NCBI RefSeq assembly: GCF_014633365.1
Contig: NC_068350.1
Location: 34,587,119 to 34,651,118, forward strand
DNA: 64,000 bases
Reading direction: 5' to 3'
Origin: Diospyros lotus
Taxonomy: Eukaryota; Streptophyta; Magnoliopsida; Ericales; Ebenaceae
Of this stretch, positions 11,990 through 24,620 are shown piece by piece. Positions within the stretch are counted from its first letter, which is position 1. Every line of letters starts with the position of its first letter. The position numbers and the translations under genes are program-made. A model generated the notes under the pieces. The model ran no database searches and was not told the DNA's origin. It saw only the letters and a program-made list of their open reading frames with translations.

Positions 11990-12658
11990 TTCAAATGTAA
12001 AGGGCACCAACCAACAGCATGTGCAATGAAAATGGGCTAATCTTATCATTTTTAGGCAATTGTTGATTAGAAGAGACACTCATGACCACTCGCTTATGAC
12101 ATTCCATCCCTCCAACTTATTCGTTTTGTTCTATTGCGGAGTGTGTAATTTTCATGTAACCAATAAGTCTACATTACAAAGCAAAGTTTATGTGAAAAAT
12201 GTAAAGAATCAAGCATTATATATATATAAAGCATATCAAGACTTCCCAACCAAAAACTATTTTATTTTGAGATCATGTATTTATATGGTTCATGTACCCA
12301 CATAGTTCATTGTATTTTATCATTTGTAATATGTAGGTTATGTTATTAATTAGTACATTGAATTATTTTAGATTTATAAAATGTATTGGGGAGTCTATTT
12401 TACTTATAAAAGGCCTTGTGCTTGGGTTATTTGGATAACCAAAACCAAGAAACCAAGTATCATTTCAAGAAATCTCTTGTGTTCTTGCTCTAGCTTTTCC
12501 TCCCAAAATTATTTATTGCTAACATCACAAACATTTCTTAAGTTATATCAAGACATTCTGTTGTAGCACAACCCTTCGAGAAAACTAAAGGCCGAAGTGG
12601 GAAGGTGCCTTCCAAAGGCATCTGTTGTGCCATAAATTTGTCAGGTGTTTCCTAGACA
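11990..12658. other. Spacer downstream of the ankyrin gene
   Basis: This contains the presumed 3' UTR of the ankyrin gene and AT-rich sequence up to the target duplication of the Mutator-like element. I see no further gene. Confidence 0.5.
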
Positions 12659-12667
12659 TATTTTTAA

Positions 12668-13095
12668 GGATAATGCTACACAGACGAACGCAACGACAAA
12701 CGAATTGACAAACCCGGGTTATCACGATATATTGACATTAAAATATCGCAATAACTTGGGTTTTAATTTTGAGTTAATTTCAAAACCCGCCTCACCCAAA
12801 TTGATCGTTTAGGGTTTAGCTCACTTTCTCTCTCTCTCAATTTGGGCGTTCCCTACGTCTTGCTATCGCTCGTTCTCTCTTACTATTTTCGATAGAGGCG
12901 GGCGTACTCTCCGTTCCCCCATTGCCGGTGATTGTATCCCTCTCGATCTCTCTTTCTCTCTCACTCTCTCACACCCTCTCGCTCCATCTCTTTGTATTTT
13001 TTAACCCATCCTGTTTGTTGGAAAGAAGAACCCTAGCGATGTGAGATTGAACGCCCCCACTCCGTCGGCTTCATCTCCCCCTGCCATCGGCAATG
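12668..13095 (+). repeat. Left terminal inverted repeat of MULE
   Basis: The outer 26 bases match the right end exactly. Further in lie a telo-box-like motif GTTTAGGGTTTA (12807-12818) and CT-rich tracts, an arrangement common in plant promoters and 5' leaders. The TIR may therefore carry a promoter, as in Mu elements (inference). Confidence 0.8.
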
Positions 13096-14405
13096 AGGTT
13101 TGAAATTTATGGCCAAAGCAAGAACCTGAGTCAGAAATTCATCGAACGCCCCTCGTTGGAGAAGTTTCAACCTCTGTATTTTTTACATTGTACTCTTTGT
13201 TCCTCTATATTTTTTATGTATTTTTGTTTTTACTATCTATCTTGCTTTGGTAGATTGTGAGCTACAACTGAAAAGGATGCCATCGTCCTGTTGTTGGTAC
13301 TTTCTGTTCCTCTGTATGTATGTGGCCCTTAGTTGAGTTGCTGAAGCTTTATTACTGGGGGAATTTTGCATTAATGTTGAAGAACAAATTCCTGTGAAGC
13401 ATTTCATCTCTTTAATGGATCGTTTTGCACTAGATCCACTTATTATTTGCCACTTGAAGATGATATGTTCACTTGCACCAAAATTGATGAAATACTTTAA
13501 ATTTTCACATTCGTTACTTCTCTGACATGTATGGAACACCCATATGTGTATTCTTTTTAAACAAAATTTAAAGCCTTGTTGTTAGACTTGCTGGAAAAGA
13601 GGAAAAAATTCTTTACAATCATTTTTTTTCGCTGAAATGTTCTTCATGATCTTGTTAGGCAATAAGTTTGAACCACTTGTAGGAGTCTTCTGTTTTACCA
13701 AGCCCCATGTTAACATACTTTATGGGTCCAGAATAAAGCAGGAAATAAGTTAGGCATAGACGTATAATCTAGGTGGCGAATTGATGCGAGTAGTACGATT
13801 GTCTAGCTGAGTCACTTGTGTTGGATTCAATGTGGTCTGAAAAAAACTTGTTTGACTGCCTACCCCTAATCCACCATATATATGTACAACAATGAATGTA
13901 GTGTGATGATTGTGTTGGATTCAATGTAGTAAGGAATCTTGTTCTCTTCATTGTAGTATTTTATTGCTTCTAAAAATTCTTGTTCAATTGGGCTTGTTGT
14001 GTCATGCACTTGAATCTGTTCACAAGTTCAAATTCAGATTATGACGGTAGCCAAAAAAAAGCTGTGATTGATGTAAGGACATACTTTACGAGTCTTGTTG
14101 TGTCATACATGTGATTGATGTAAAAACTTAAAATCCATCTTATATGTAAGGACTTAAAATTCATCTTATATCGTAACTTGCTATGTTGTATCCTTTGAGA
14201 AGTATTTTTCTCTTGGTAAATTGCTAAATAATTATTGTTATGTTTTATTTAGTTTTGAATGTATTAGTAATTGTTTGACATACTGATAGTGTATAAATTT
14301 ATATTTTTTTAGCGTATAAATGGGAGGATATTGAGAGTGATGAAACATTTCAAGTACAACTATTTAATAACTTAATCTTTTTCAAAATTAATTATTTTAG
14401 TTAAG

Positions 14406-14861
14406 ATGACGTCGAATTTAGAAATAGGTGAAAGTTCAATCAACTCTTCAACCTCGCATCAAGGAATTATGTGTGAGTATGGTGTGCCTATTTCGTGTTA
14501 TACTTCATGGATTAAATCTAATCTTGGAAGGAGATTCTTGCGATGTCAATTTTGGAAGTTAATTTTTATCTTATACATAAAATTACTGTTAATGATTTTC
14601 TTATGATTGATTGTTAGATGGTTTGGTGGACAAGATGATGATTGCAGATGGTTTCAATGAATTGATGATGAATGAACCAATCGTGAGAAAACATTATGCG
14701 GAGCTTTGTTGGATAAGTTAAAATGGAACATGGAGGTTAAAGATGAAAATGGGAGATTACTTCAAGAAAAGATATTGAAGCTTCAAGAAGACCATAGATG
14801 TATAATGGAAGAGAATTTTCAATTGAAAATGAAGTTTCAAGAGTATAGTAGAAAGAAGTGA
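14406..14861 (+). pseudogene. GRF-type zinc-finger/coiled-coil protein fragment inside the MULE
   Basis: An ATG at 14406 opens a reading frame with CEYGVPISCYTSW and NLGRRFLRCQF, which fit the start of a GRF zinc finger (two Cys, a T-S/W motif, then GRRF-x-C). An AT-rich stretch from about 14555 to 14617 looks like an intron, since after an AG the sequence resumes as WFGGQDDDCRWFQ, the finger's C-terminal part. There a TGA stop stands where the family usually has another residue, and a second stop follows shortly. The tail (DKLKWNMEVKDENGRLLQEK onward) is Lys/Glu-rich and coiled-coil-like, ending at 14861. Such small GRF/coiled-coil proteins are common in plants. It is probably dead. Confidence 0.6.
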
Positions 14862-15268
14862 TGAAGTTTGTTAGGGTTCTAATAGTATTAGGATTTAGTT
14901 ATTTTTTGGTGATTGTATGGTTAACCAAAAATGATAGTAGTAGATTTAAGTATTTGGCTTTAATGTAAAAGATAATCTATGTTAGTAAAACTTTATTTCT
15001 TACGTGCAAATTGATTGTTTAGTCTATTTTTTCTTACCGTAGAGGTACCACCATATGCACTTTAAGGTCATCCAATGGAAACCTTGCGTATTCCAATGGC
15101 AATGGAAACATTGCGTACCACCATATGTACTTCATGTAGTGCACCGATTGAAGATGAGAATGATTTAAGTATTTGCATTTTCTGTTCATTTTTCTTGTTT
15201 TGATATTTTGTTTGTGCTTGACAAGTGTGGTAATAAATGGATGCAGACTCCTCCTGTATTGCTTGCAG

Positions 15269-15460
15269 CCAATGATATTTTACTTTCTGCAATTATCAAG
15301 TGAGTGTAAAATTTTGCTGTGTAATGAAGAAATAGAGTGCTGCTTTTCTAGGACTTTCTTATTATAGTAGGTTATGGTGATCATTTTCAGGTCTGATGCT
15401 AAGAATGGGCATTATGTATTTGACATGTCAACTGTGGCAAATAACATTGGGATCTTAGCT
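15269..15460 (+). pseudogene. Two exon-like fragments with splice borders (possible gene capture)
   Basis: 15269-15299 follows a CAG and precedes GTGAGT; 15391-15460 follows TTTTCAG and precedes GTAAAA. Joined in phase they read NDILLSAIIK then SDAKNGHYVFDMSTVANNIG without a stop. I do not recognise the source gene. Intact splice borders inside a transposon suggest captured genomic sequence, but the fragments are short. Confidence 0.4.
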
Positions 15461-15909
15461 GTAAAAATTCTCAAAGAACCATACAAATAATTTTATCAAT
15501 CCTACACTTATCTTGTGTGGAGACCTTACAAATCCCACAAACATGACCCCAATACCTCAAAGAACCTCTCTCAAACTCTACCCTCTTCTCAGACATGAAA
15601 TTAGCATATGCAAAATTAAGAGGTGTACTTCACAGTATCATGCATTTTCTTTCTATTTGCATTTTATTTCTATTTGCAATTTTTTGTTCATGGTTATGAC
15701 TAGTCAATTCACGCTATCATGCAAAATATAATGACTATGGCAAAATACAAACTGTAGATGTGTACTTCAATCTCATTAAGAATTACACAACCTATCATGT
15801 GACTCCAGCAACACAAACTACAAATGCAAATGCAAATTACAAACTGCAGTGGTTTCTTCATGCTACAAATTACAAATGCAAAACCTATCTAATGTCTCCA
15901 ACAACCCTA

Positions 15910-16065
15910 AATACACAACCACGAATTCAAATGCTACAAATTACAAATGCAAATTACAAACTCCGGCAACCCCAAACACACAACCACAAATTCAAATGCT
16001 ACAAATTACAAATGCAAATTACAAACTCTGGCAACCCCAAATACACAACCACGAATTCAAAGCCA
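15910..16065 (+). repeat. 65-bp tandem repeat in MULE interior
   Basis: The phrase ACACAACCAC recurs at 15913, 15978 and 16043, a period of exactly 65 bp. Units contain ATGCTACAAATTACAAATGC and differ at a few bases. A degenerate partial unit lies upstream at about 15830-15905. Confidence 0.85.
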
Positions 16066-17654
16066 TAAGCTACAAATACATTAGCATATTCAAAAGCCAT
16101 TACCCGTCCAAAGCCATTACACAACCACAAATTAAAAAGCCAAATATTAAATAAGTTTAAAATAGTTTACATGAGGAACCAAACAACTACGAACTTCCTC
16201 ATTGCCCTCTGGTTGATAACAGTAGCTAGAGTTGAAGTCTTGAAGACCTCAATAAAGGATAATTGTCGTACTCTTCAATCAAGTCCCTGCTTCAACAAAA
16301 ACACAATGAAATGTGTCAAGGAGAATTATGATGAATTATACAAGCTAGAAATCATAAACAAAGGCCAAAGTGTCATGTATACATAAAGATGGACAAAAAT
16401 AAATGCAGGTATACATTTTTAAGGACATACAATGCTCTCAAAAATCTGGTGGGTTGTCATCGGGCTGTTAGGGGGGGGGGCAAGAACATTGGCATACATG
16501 GATGACTCATGCGAGAGGTAAGCACCATAGGCATTCCAGGAGCAGCATTCCAAGATATTAACTGTAAAAAGATGCATGCATATCAACCTAAAAGACATTG
16601 CTGCAAATTTTTAAATTCAAGTTAATTATATTATTACCCAAATTTTATCTAACTACTTACCATCAATTGTTGTGAGTGGGACATTGTTCCTATCCTTCGT
16701 CTTCTCAAATCAAATTGATTGCCTTCTAAAATATGTGAACGCACTACACAATTTTAAAGACTATAAATATAAAAAAGCCTCAACAATACTAGTTCAATTA
16801 AGATAAGCTTAGCATATAAATATTTATTCTATTTCTTGTTGAAACCGAGTGATTGAAATGGTGGTTTTGCTTTAAAAGGCTAAAACCATACTCTATACTC
16901 AATGTGCTTGTTTCTTCTCCCTAGCTTTAGCCTTCTAGTTCAATCCTAAAAGATCCCATTAAGTATTTGTGCCAAAGTGTGGGCTCAGCCATGTAATTCT
17001 GACAAAGACCAGAAGCTTTAAGTTTAGAGTGCATTGCACTTAAACTTTTGTGAAAGGGATCTTTTAGGACACCATTCTCGTATAGAAGATTAGATAATCA
17101 ATTTTGAAATGTTGATTGTGATGATCATCCAGCTACTAAGTTGAAGCTAATATGCCTTGTATTTGTATCTCCTTCTTTCCCAATTGAGACATAGGGCAGA
17201 CGTAGTAAGAAAATAATGAAATTAAAATTTCAACTGTATAATTAAAACATCCATGATGCAACCACTCGAGCTACCAAAGTATCAAGTTGAAGTTTGAACA
17301 TCATACAGGAACCACAATCATAATTCACTTGGAGCTGTAAAACCTTAACTGCCAATTTACAGTGTTGTAAAACCTTAACTTTCCAATTTATGCCTCTTTA
17401 TATCTAACCACACAATAAGCTCATTTAGGATCCCATCTACTCCTGATAGGTACTCACATACTTCCTAGAAGGCATTATCATTGGATCATTGCACAAAACA
17501 ATATTCCCCGGCCCCAACAACAAAACACATGATGGGAAAAAACACACAGAAACCCAGAAACTAAATGAACAAAGAAATGCATGCATTGAAGGCTGAAGGG
17601 AGATAAAGAAAACTAGCAAAGAAATGAAATGCATCTCTAAGATAAACCACACAC

Positions 17655-18007
17655 CATTGCCTTCAAGATGGGGGCATCCAATCTCTCACACTGCTAGGGT
17701 TCTTCTTTCCAACAAAGGTGGGTGAAGTAGATGAGAAAGCGAATGGGTTCAAAAATACAGAGAGAGAGAGAGAGAGAGCTGCTAGCAATAGGGGAACAGT
17801 TGATGACGGTGAGGATGGAGAGAGTAAGAGACAATGAGCGAGAGATAAAGCGAGACTGAGAGTAACAGAGAGCGACCTAAACCCTAAACCAAATTGGGCG
17901 AGGCGGGATTCGAGGGTATCCTTGTAATTTTTAGTGAAGGTTAACTTGTAATTTAACCCGAGTTTGTCAATCCATTTGTCACTGCGTTCGTCTGTGTAGC
18001 ATTATCC
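17655..18007 (-). repeat. Right terminal inverted repeat of MULE
   Basis: This is the mirror of the left end: GA-rich tracts at 17758-17780, CCTAAACCCTAAACC at 17876-17890, and the terminal sequence reading inward from 18007. Short gaps and substitutions separate it from the left copy. Confidence 0.8.
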
Positions 18008-19301
18008 TATTTTTAATGAATGAATGTAAGTGGGCTTATTTTTTCAATAATAATAGCCAATAAATAGTGAAGAAATAATTAATAATATTAATTCTTCATG
18101 ATAATAATTGGGCGATCATAAAATAGTCCAAAGGAAAAAAAAAAGTGACCAATCTCCCCATAAATAATACAATAAAATAAATAGTAAATGGTGGGGGACT
18201 TTTTGGAAGCACAAGGAGAAGAAGAAACAGGAAAATATAATATGTGGTTCTTGGAAGCTAGGACTTTCTTCTCGGATGCTAGGATTTTCTTCTCAGAAGG
18301 CAGCATGGCCGCATGTCTCTTCCTCCCAGAATCTGGAGTTTCTTCCTGGAAGGACAATCCTTTTGTAATACTTGGGAAATTCTTAAGGTTATAAATGGGA
18401 TTTTACAAAGGGTATAAGTAGAATTTTCGAAAGAATGAGGCTATAGGGTACACTATCGCAGTTTTAGGTGACTGAATCTACTGAAAGGAGTACCCCTAGA
18501 CCTTAGATGCTTAAGGAAAATGGTATAATATGAACGAGTGATTCTAGACATGATTTTAGGTGTCAAAAGAAATTGGATTGGGAACGGCTTTCGGTATAGC
18601 TGTGGATTAGGCTGAAAAATTGAATCGACGTAGGAAACCTCCAAAAAGTCAACGAAGTGCTTTGAGGACCAATATTTTATATCTAAAATAACCCTTGAGT
18701 GATTTCGGGTTGAAACGAAAGGACTTATGGTCAAAACGATCAACTGGGCCAAAGTATAATTTATTAATTTTACTGGAGATAGGTCAAAAAGATAGTTTTT
18801 CAAAAATTTTGAGGATGAAATGAGAAGTACAAAATTTGTGGGTCTTAATGGTAGCATTGGAAAGATCAAGGGTGTTATGGAAGGGGCTGAAATGGCATTT
18901 GGAAGAAATAAGGGGGCCAAAGTGTAATAAAGCAAAAAGCAATGTGAAACCTGCAAAAAATGGCTGCCACACTACCACCGCACGTGGAGCCTATTTTCGG
19001 CGATGGGACGCCTGAGGGAGGGCTAGGGAAGGTGGTATATGGCATCAAGAGGCTTGGGGGCCAAGCCTTGGCCTCTAATTGGTTGTAAAATGGCCGAATT
19101 TCATCTATAAATAGCTAGGTTTTTGGTTGAAACTTAACACACAAATTACTCACGATTGAGAGTGATTCAAAGGGAGTGGATAAAGGGCTTTTGATCCTTA
19201 CATCAAGGGGAGAAATTATGGATAAATTGGTGCATTTTAAAGCACGTTTGAAGTTGTTTCGAAGCATCGTCGAAAAGAGCAACGAACACCTTGGCCAAAG
19301 C

Positions 19302-21937
19302 TGTAACGCCCCGTTTTCTCACAACGTGCATTATCTCGAGATTTCGGGAATATTTTATTTTTTTTTTCAACATCAAACACACAACATAAGCCTCTTGACA
19401 TGCATACCTTCATCATAGTCATTTCCCGACAATCCCGATAGTACCTTCTCAGTATATCAAAATTTAATAATTAATAGAGTAAGACAAGTAATATCAATCA
19501 CATTAGCGGAAGCAAGATCGAAACCTCAATGATATATAACTGACAATTTCCTTTACAGATAATAATCGAATCGATGTTTCACATGAAAATATCAAAATAT
19601 TACATAACCTCTGAACATCGTATTCATAGACAAAACCTATGAAAACTAATCATAGCAGCTACATCTCGATGACATTCTTTCCCTTGGCGCCACTGCATTC
19701 ACCTGGAACGTTGAATATTCCAAGGACATAGTCCAAATTAGATGTTGAATCATCTAAGTGAGAGTTCAAAACATTTTCATGCAGATATGAAAAATCATAT
19801 ATAAATCGACAAGTCCCGACATGCACCAGCCTAAGAGTGACAACCTCGAAAATGCAATCTCTCTAAAGGCGACACGATCCCATCGGCCCATTGGCAAACA
19901 CAATCATGCTTAAGAGGGACAACCTCGACACATGAACCCGGGAATCACCCATTGTCATTGTTAGGCTTTATGCTCCAACTCGAAAGCATTCCAAAACCCA
20001 ATGTAACCCTAGCCCCAAGAGTGTCACATCAGCACTATCCTCGGAATCGACGTCACCTCAGCATTAATGCTATTGCTCAAAGGAACCTGGGGTGGTGTCC
20101 ACTCGCAGCCCCGCCACTTGAGCCAACAACCGGGGTGGTGTCCACTCTCAGCCCCGCCACTTGGGTCCCATAGAGTAAAGTCCGTCTAAGCCCCGTCCCA
20201 AGTGGGTCACCTAGCATTAATCCTAGGTACGCATCCCGAGTGCTGTCACTCTGGGCTACGTCACAGGTTAACAACCCACGTCCCACGTGGACCACACAAT
20301 ATGCCAATGCCGAAAAATCATAACATGCATAAAATCAACATCTCAATGTATGCAAATTACCGTACGAAATTCAATGCATGTGTAAATAACTGTTTGGACA
20401 ACCATAATAAATCAAGCCATAGGGATGAGCATTCACAGTAAACCATTCACATGTCACTCAAAGTCTTTTTGGGTAGAACCACTCACAAGTCAAAACAAAG
20501 TTGGGGGCGAACACTCACCTCGACGTACTCGGACTGCCTCGATCCTCGTGCACAGCCTCGTTATGCGTGCTAAATCACAGACACTTGAATTTACAGTCAA
20601 CCTCGAATCACAGCACCATAATTAATAAAGGAAACATTAAAATCAATTTTCCTCAATTATTTCACTATTTTCTCCCATTTTTCACCTCGATAATTCCAAA
20701 ATAATTATTTTCTCAACTATTTTTCCAAATATTTCAACATCATAATTCTTAAAATAATTAATTAAAATTACTGAAGTTGAAATTACCAAAATACCCTTGC
20801 TCACGCACCCTCACCCGCTAGGCGCGTGTGTGAGGGTGAAGGCTGGCGCGTGGCAGTCATGCGCCACCGTCTTCAACCTTGAGCCGGTCGCCGGCAGTTG
20901 TTCCGATGGCCACAAAATCGGTGCCGTTTGAAATCCCTCGAATAGTCGATCACGATGCTACAAAAATCAGGCCGAAAGGCCACCGAAAAATGGCCCAAAT
21001 GGCCAGTTGCGGCGGTGGACGGTGATCCGCCTCTAACCCTCGGCCGAGCTCGATCGGCCACCAAACCCACTCCAAAATACCTCAAAACGATCCCAAAATG
21101 ATCCTTGACTCCTAGAGATCAAAAGCCCTCTATCCAAGCTTCAAAAATCATTCAAAATCGAGATCGATTTGTGCTTCAAACTTGACCGAAAGCCTTCGGT
21201 ATTTATAGGCAAAAATGACCCCCCACGTGGCCGATTTTCGGCCAAAACTTCCTCCCCACGCCTCCTAGACCACCCTAGGCCACTCCTTGACGGTCCTTGG
21301 CTGTCAAATGGCTGGATTTTCCGGCCACAAATCGCGGCCAAATCTACCATCTCTTAGCAATTTTTCCAAAAATTGTAGTTTGGCCCCTTGAAATTTTTCT
21401 TTTGCATTTTGGCCCTTAACCTCAAGCCCCTGATCTTTCTAGCACCATCACTAGAGCCCTCAAGATTAGTACTTCTCATTTCTCCCTTGAAATTTCTAAA
21501 AATTTACCGTTTTGACCTCCCTCGGGCATTTTTAGAAAATTATACTTAGGCCCGATTGATTTATTTGACCTCAAATCCACTCAATTCAACCTGAAACCAC
21601 TTAAGGGTTGTTCTATACATCGAATACTAGTCCTTGATACCCTCCATTGACTTTTTGGACATCGTTTATAACAATTCAATAATACGACCTAATTGGCAGC
21701 TGTATTTTCGCTGTACCGAAAACTGTTCCTGATCTTATTTCTTTTATCACTAAAAATCATAATTTAAATCACTTTTCGATACTATACAATTTTCCTTGGC
21801 CATCTAGGATTCGGGGTACTCCCTCTGACTAATTCGGTCGTCCAAAGCTGTGTTAGTGTGCCTTATAGTCTTATTTTTTCGCAAATTTCATTTATGCCCT
21901 TCATTAAATACCATTTATATCCTCAAACCATTCCCAG
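19302..21937 (-). mobile_element. Reverse solo LTR nested in LTR 18364, duplication AAAGC
   Basis: On the plus strand it starts TGTAACGCCCCG, the reverse complement of the end of solo LTR 4938-7541, and closes at CATTCCCAG. The expected terminal GGTATTACA is missing. Flanks are AAAGC at 19297-19301 and 21938-21942. Removing the insert restores CCTTGGCCAAAGCTTTGGCC, similar to CCAAGGCTTTAGCCGGCC in LTR 25055, which confirms the insertion. A reverse TATA box (TATTTATA) is at 21200. Confidence 0.82.
19704..19757 (-). promoter_or_regulatory. Paired inverted-repeat module in reverse solo LTR
   Basis: Stem arms are TTAGATG (19738-19744) and CATCTAA (19751-19757) around TTGAAT. The second dyad TGGAA/TTCCA is at 19704-19722. 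Stem 1 is 436 bp from the LTR end, close to the spacing in other copies. Confidence 0.7.
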
Positions 21938-23289
21938 AAAGCTTTGGCCGATCTAATGGGGGTTTTTCGAGGTTTGTTTCAAGCCATTCTTGGTGCCATG
22001 TTGATCGACTGAAGGTATAGAAGAAGATGGCATCGGAATCCAGCATCGCTGGTGTACCAATGCCAGAGAAGACGACCGACGTGTAAAGCTCACGCGTCAT
22101 TCTTACTCTCTCTTTCACGGGAGGTGCATGCGAGCGCGTGAGGGGCTGGAAAATTCTTGAAAAATCGAGAAAAATAAGATCTAGGTATTTGTGTAAAAAG
22201 TTTAAGTATTAGCCTTTCTAGTTTCTCGATTTTTGGAATAACCAGCCTCATTTTACGAGCAAACAAAGCATCAGGGTAAGTTCAAAAATTTTCTTTTGAA
22301 GTACCTAGCATATTATGAATTGTTGTGGAGAAAGATTTGAGAAGTTAGTTTAAGGAAGTATTTATTTGGAATTATCGAGGTTAAAACTAGGAGAAAAATA
22401 GAGGAAATTAAGGAAAAATGGATTTTGATGTTCCTTTAAATAAATATGATGTTTAGGAAGTGTTGTGGCTTGAGGTTGAGTATAAAGTACGAGTGTTTGA
22501 AGTTTACCACGCAAATCAAGGTTGTGCACAAGAATCGATGCATTCTGAATACGTTCGAGGTGAGTGTTCTCCCCCAAAACTTAATTTATTTTGAGTAGTT
22601 CTATCCTAAAAACTTGGTTTTGTTCTACCTAAATGTGTTATGATTTCATGCAAAATGGTTTTGTTGCATGTGAACGGTTATCGGTGACGGTTGGTTTCAT
22701 GAGGGAGGTTCGTCCCTAAATGTTTTGTACATGTGCATTATATTTTATAAAATGCTGTTTATATGATACATTGAGTTGTGAAATGTGGCATAGTCATGCA
22801 TTTTGTGTTGTTCATATGAAATGTCAACCTGAAATGTTGTCTGGATAGTGTAGCAGTAATTCTTCAAGGGTATTGTTGAAATAATATATAGGGGTATCTT
22901 GTGCTGGTGTGCATGCCGGGACAGCTGCCTAGGTTTTCATGTCTGGCTGTATAGCCAAGGAAGTTGCACTAAGATGACTGGTGTCCATATGGGATTTGAG
23001 TTGGGATTGTGTAATGGTTCCTGAATGTTTTTAAGTGGGAGCGTAATCCCTGACGTAATTGTGGTGAGCTAGGTTCCTGCGTTGATGTGACCTTCTTGAG
23101 CCAGGAGTGGTAATGAGCTTTCCTAGTTGCTTGAGTACGCTAGAAGAGGGGATCCAATCCCTCATGTATAGTGGTTCGATTCTTTGGCTTACATTCATAA
23201 GTGGAATGATGCCACAATGTGTCTGGTGTTCCCCTAATCCCTGATAGAGTATGCCAATTCTCGGTTCAACGAGCTTCCACATGGGTGCA

Positions 23290-24030
23290 TAACTTTACAT
23301 GAACAACTGCGCAGGGAGTTTATTGCTACTTTTGTCATTAATTCCCCCTGAAAGAAGGACTCTAACTCTCTGCTCAGTGTTCGGCAGAAGACTAAAGAAA
23401 CACTATGACAGTATATTGACTGCTTCCAAAATGCCACTCTAGAGGTACAGGATTTACAAGTTGGTGTGGAAGTTGTAGCTTTTCTTCATAGCACCACCCT
23501 CACACCACTTCGAGAAGCTTTTCCCTTGACTAACCAGCCACACTAACAGAACTGTTCGCTCGAGCCAACAAGTATGTGGTGTAGTTGAAGATCCTACGCA
23601 CCTGTAATTCCCAACTAGGAAAAGGTGGTAAAAAGAGAAAGCGTCAGATCGGTGAGTTGCCAAGGCGACATGAGATAGAGACTCCAAGGTTTGATGATCT
23701 CGGCCAACCTGGAATCCAGGCATACATTCCCCTCTCAAATTCCTATACTGCCATCATATCTGTTGTAGGGTATATTAGACTAATCAATTTTTCTCCACCT
23801 TCTACCAAGCTAAAAGGTAGAGGTATGAACTCATTTTGCAAGTTCCACCAGTGCCTAAGTCATTTGATAGAAGAATGTCATGCTTTTCGGGATCCAATTA
23901 AACAGTTGATTAAGGAAGGCAAATTGGATTGGTCATTCTTGGTGGCCTGAGGTGGCCCCAAGAACAATAAAGAAGGTCGCAACTTGGCAACCATCAGCAA
24001 CCGAATAGACCTCCCAAACCAAATCGGGGC
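23290..24030 (+). pseudogene. Decayed gag of a Tat-like (Ogre/Retand-type) element
   Basis: Fragments in the plus frames read REFIATFVINSP, LLSVRQKTKETL and QYIDCFQNATLEVQDL, the pattern of Tat-lineage gag, and further on FCKFHQCLSHLIEECHAFRD, the Cys/His block before the C-terminus (23838-23900). Several stops and shifts break it. No LTR or primer site of this element is seen; it adjoins a truncated LTR on the left. Confidence 0.7.
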
Positions 24031-24224
24031 CCATGGAGGAAGAGACCCAACAGTGACAGTTGTCAGCAACAGAGGCCTCAAGGGGAAGAGGTGCCCACAC
24101 CCCCTTATAGATAATGAGTCAACACAAGAGCATATTCCTCCTCAATAAGAAAGGCATATGCGCATCATGCCCTTTATGTGGATGTAGTGGCTCAGGCTTA
24201 CTCTGACCAATCAAGGGAATGTTC

Positions 24225-24620
24225 TCATGCCTCATGACGATCCGTTGGTTATTTCCGCTATTGTTACCAAGCATCCGGTTAATTGAATTCTCGTGGACAA
24301 CAATAGGTCCATTAACCTAATCTACTGGAATTGTTTTGAGAAAATGCGTATCACTCATGATCGGCTCAAGCCTGTCTCCTTTCCTTTGTACAGTTACGGT
24401 ACTTGTTACAGGGTCTATACAACTGCCAATAACTTTGGGCGTGCATCACCAAAGAGTGACCTTCCAAGTAAGTTTTATGATAATAAAAACACTGTCCATC
24501 ACATATAATATTATTTTGGGAAGATCGTTAATTAGTAAAATGAGGGTGATAATTCATCTGGGTTATCTCTTAATGAAGTTTTTGACCCCTAATAGTGTGG
24601 GGTAGGTTTAGGGTGACAAA
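24225..24620 (+). pseudogene. Decayed retroviral-type protease of the Tat-like element
   Basis: The frame LVDNNRSINLIYWNCFEKM (24289 on) aligns with the Tat-type protease active-site region, normally ILVDNGSSADILYWDAF; the catalytic DNG motif reads DNN. After a frame shift it continues with ITYNIILGRSLISKMRV and YLLMKFLTP, the family's C-terminal ILGRP...LKFPT block. Clearly not functional. Confidence 0.75.

Larger units (their letters stand above)
12668..18007. mobile_element. Mutator-like element (MULE), non-autonomous, 5340 bp
   Basis: The ends are inverted repeats: GGATAATGCTACACAGACGA at 12668 matches the reverse complement of the sequence ending at 18007. The similarity continues imperfectly for about 430 bp on the left and 350 bp on the right; both ends share GGAAAGAAGAACCCTAGC internally (left about 13019, right about 17695 on the other strand). 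A perfect 9-bp target duplication TATTTTTAA lies at 12659-12667 and 18008-18016. Long inverted repeats with 9-bp duplications define Mutator-like transposons. I find no transposase, so it would need one in trans. The inside holds a broken GRF-zinc-finger-like gene, exon-like pieces and a 65-bp repeat, as in gene-capturing Pack-MULEs. Confidence 0.92.
18364..23230 (+). repeat. Truncated forward LTR, interrupted by a reverse solo LTR
   Basis: The segment starts TGTAATACTTGGG and follows the same order of blocks as the LTR at 38464, with a TATAAATA box at 19106. It is broken at 19302-21942 by a reverse LTR and resumes CTTTGGCCGATC. After about 22900 it matches the 26960-27060 part of LTR 25055, then stops near 23230 without an LTR end, running into gag-like sequence of another lineage. 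The right end was lost by deletion or rearrangement. Confidence 0.7.

Noticed and set aside
17876..17890. CCTAAACCCTAAACC as telomeric repeat
   Set aside because: Only two units, mirrored in the other inverted repeat; better read as a telo-box-like promoter motif.
20077..20307. ORF resembling those at 6507-6761 and 27119-27313
   Set aside because: Similarity follows from shared LTR sequence; the third copy is frame-disturbed and no gene structure supports it.
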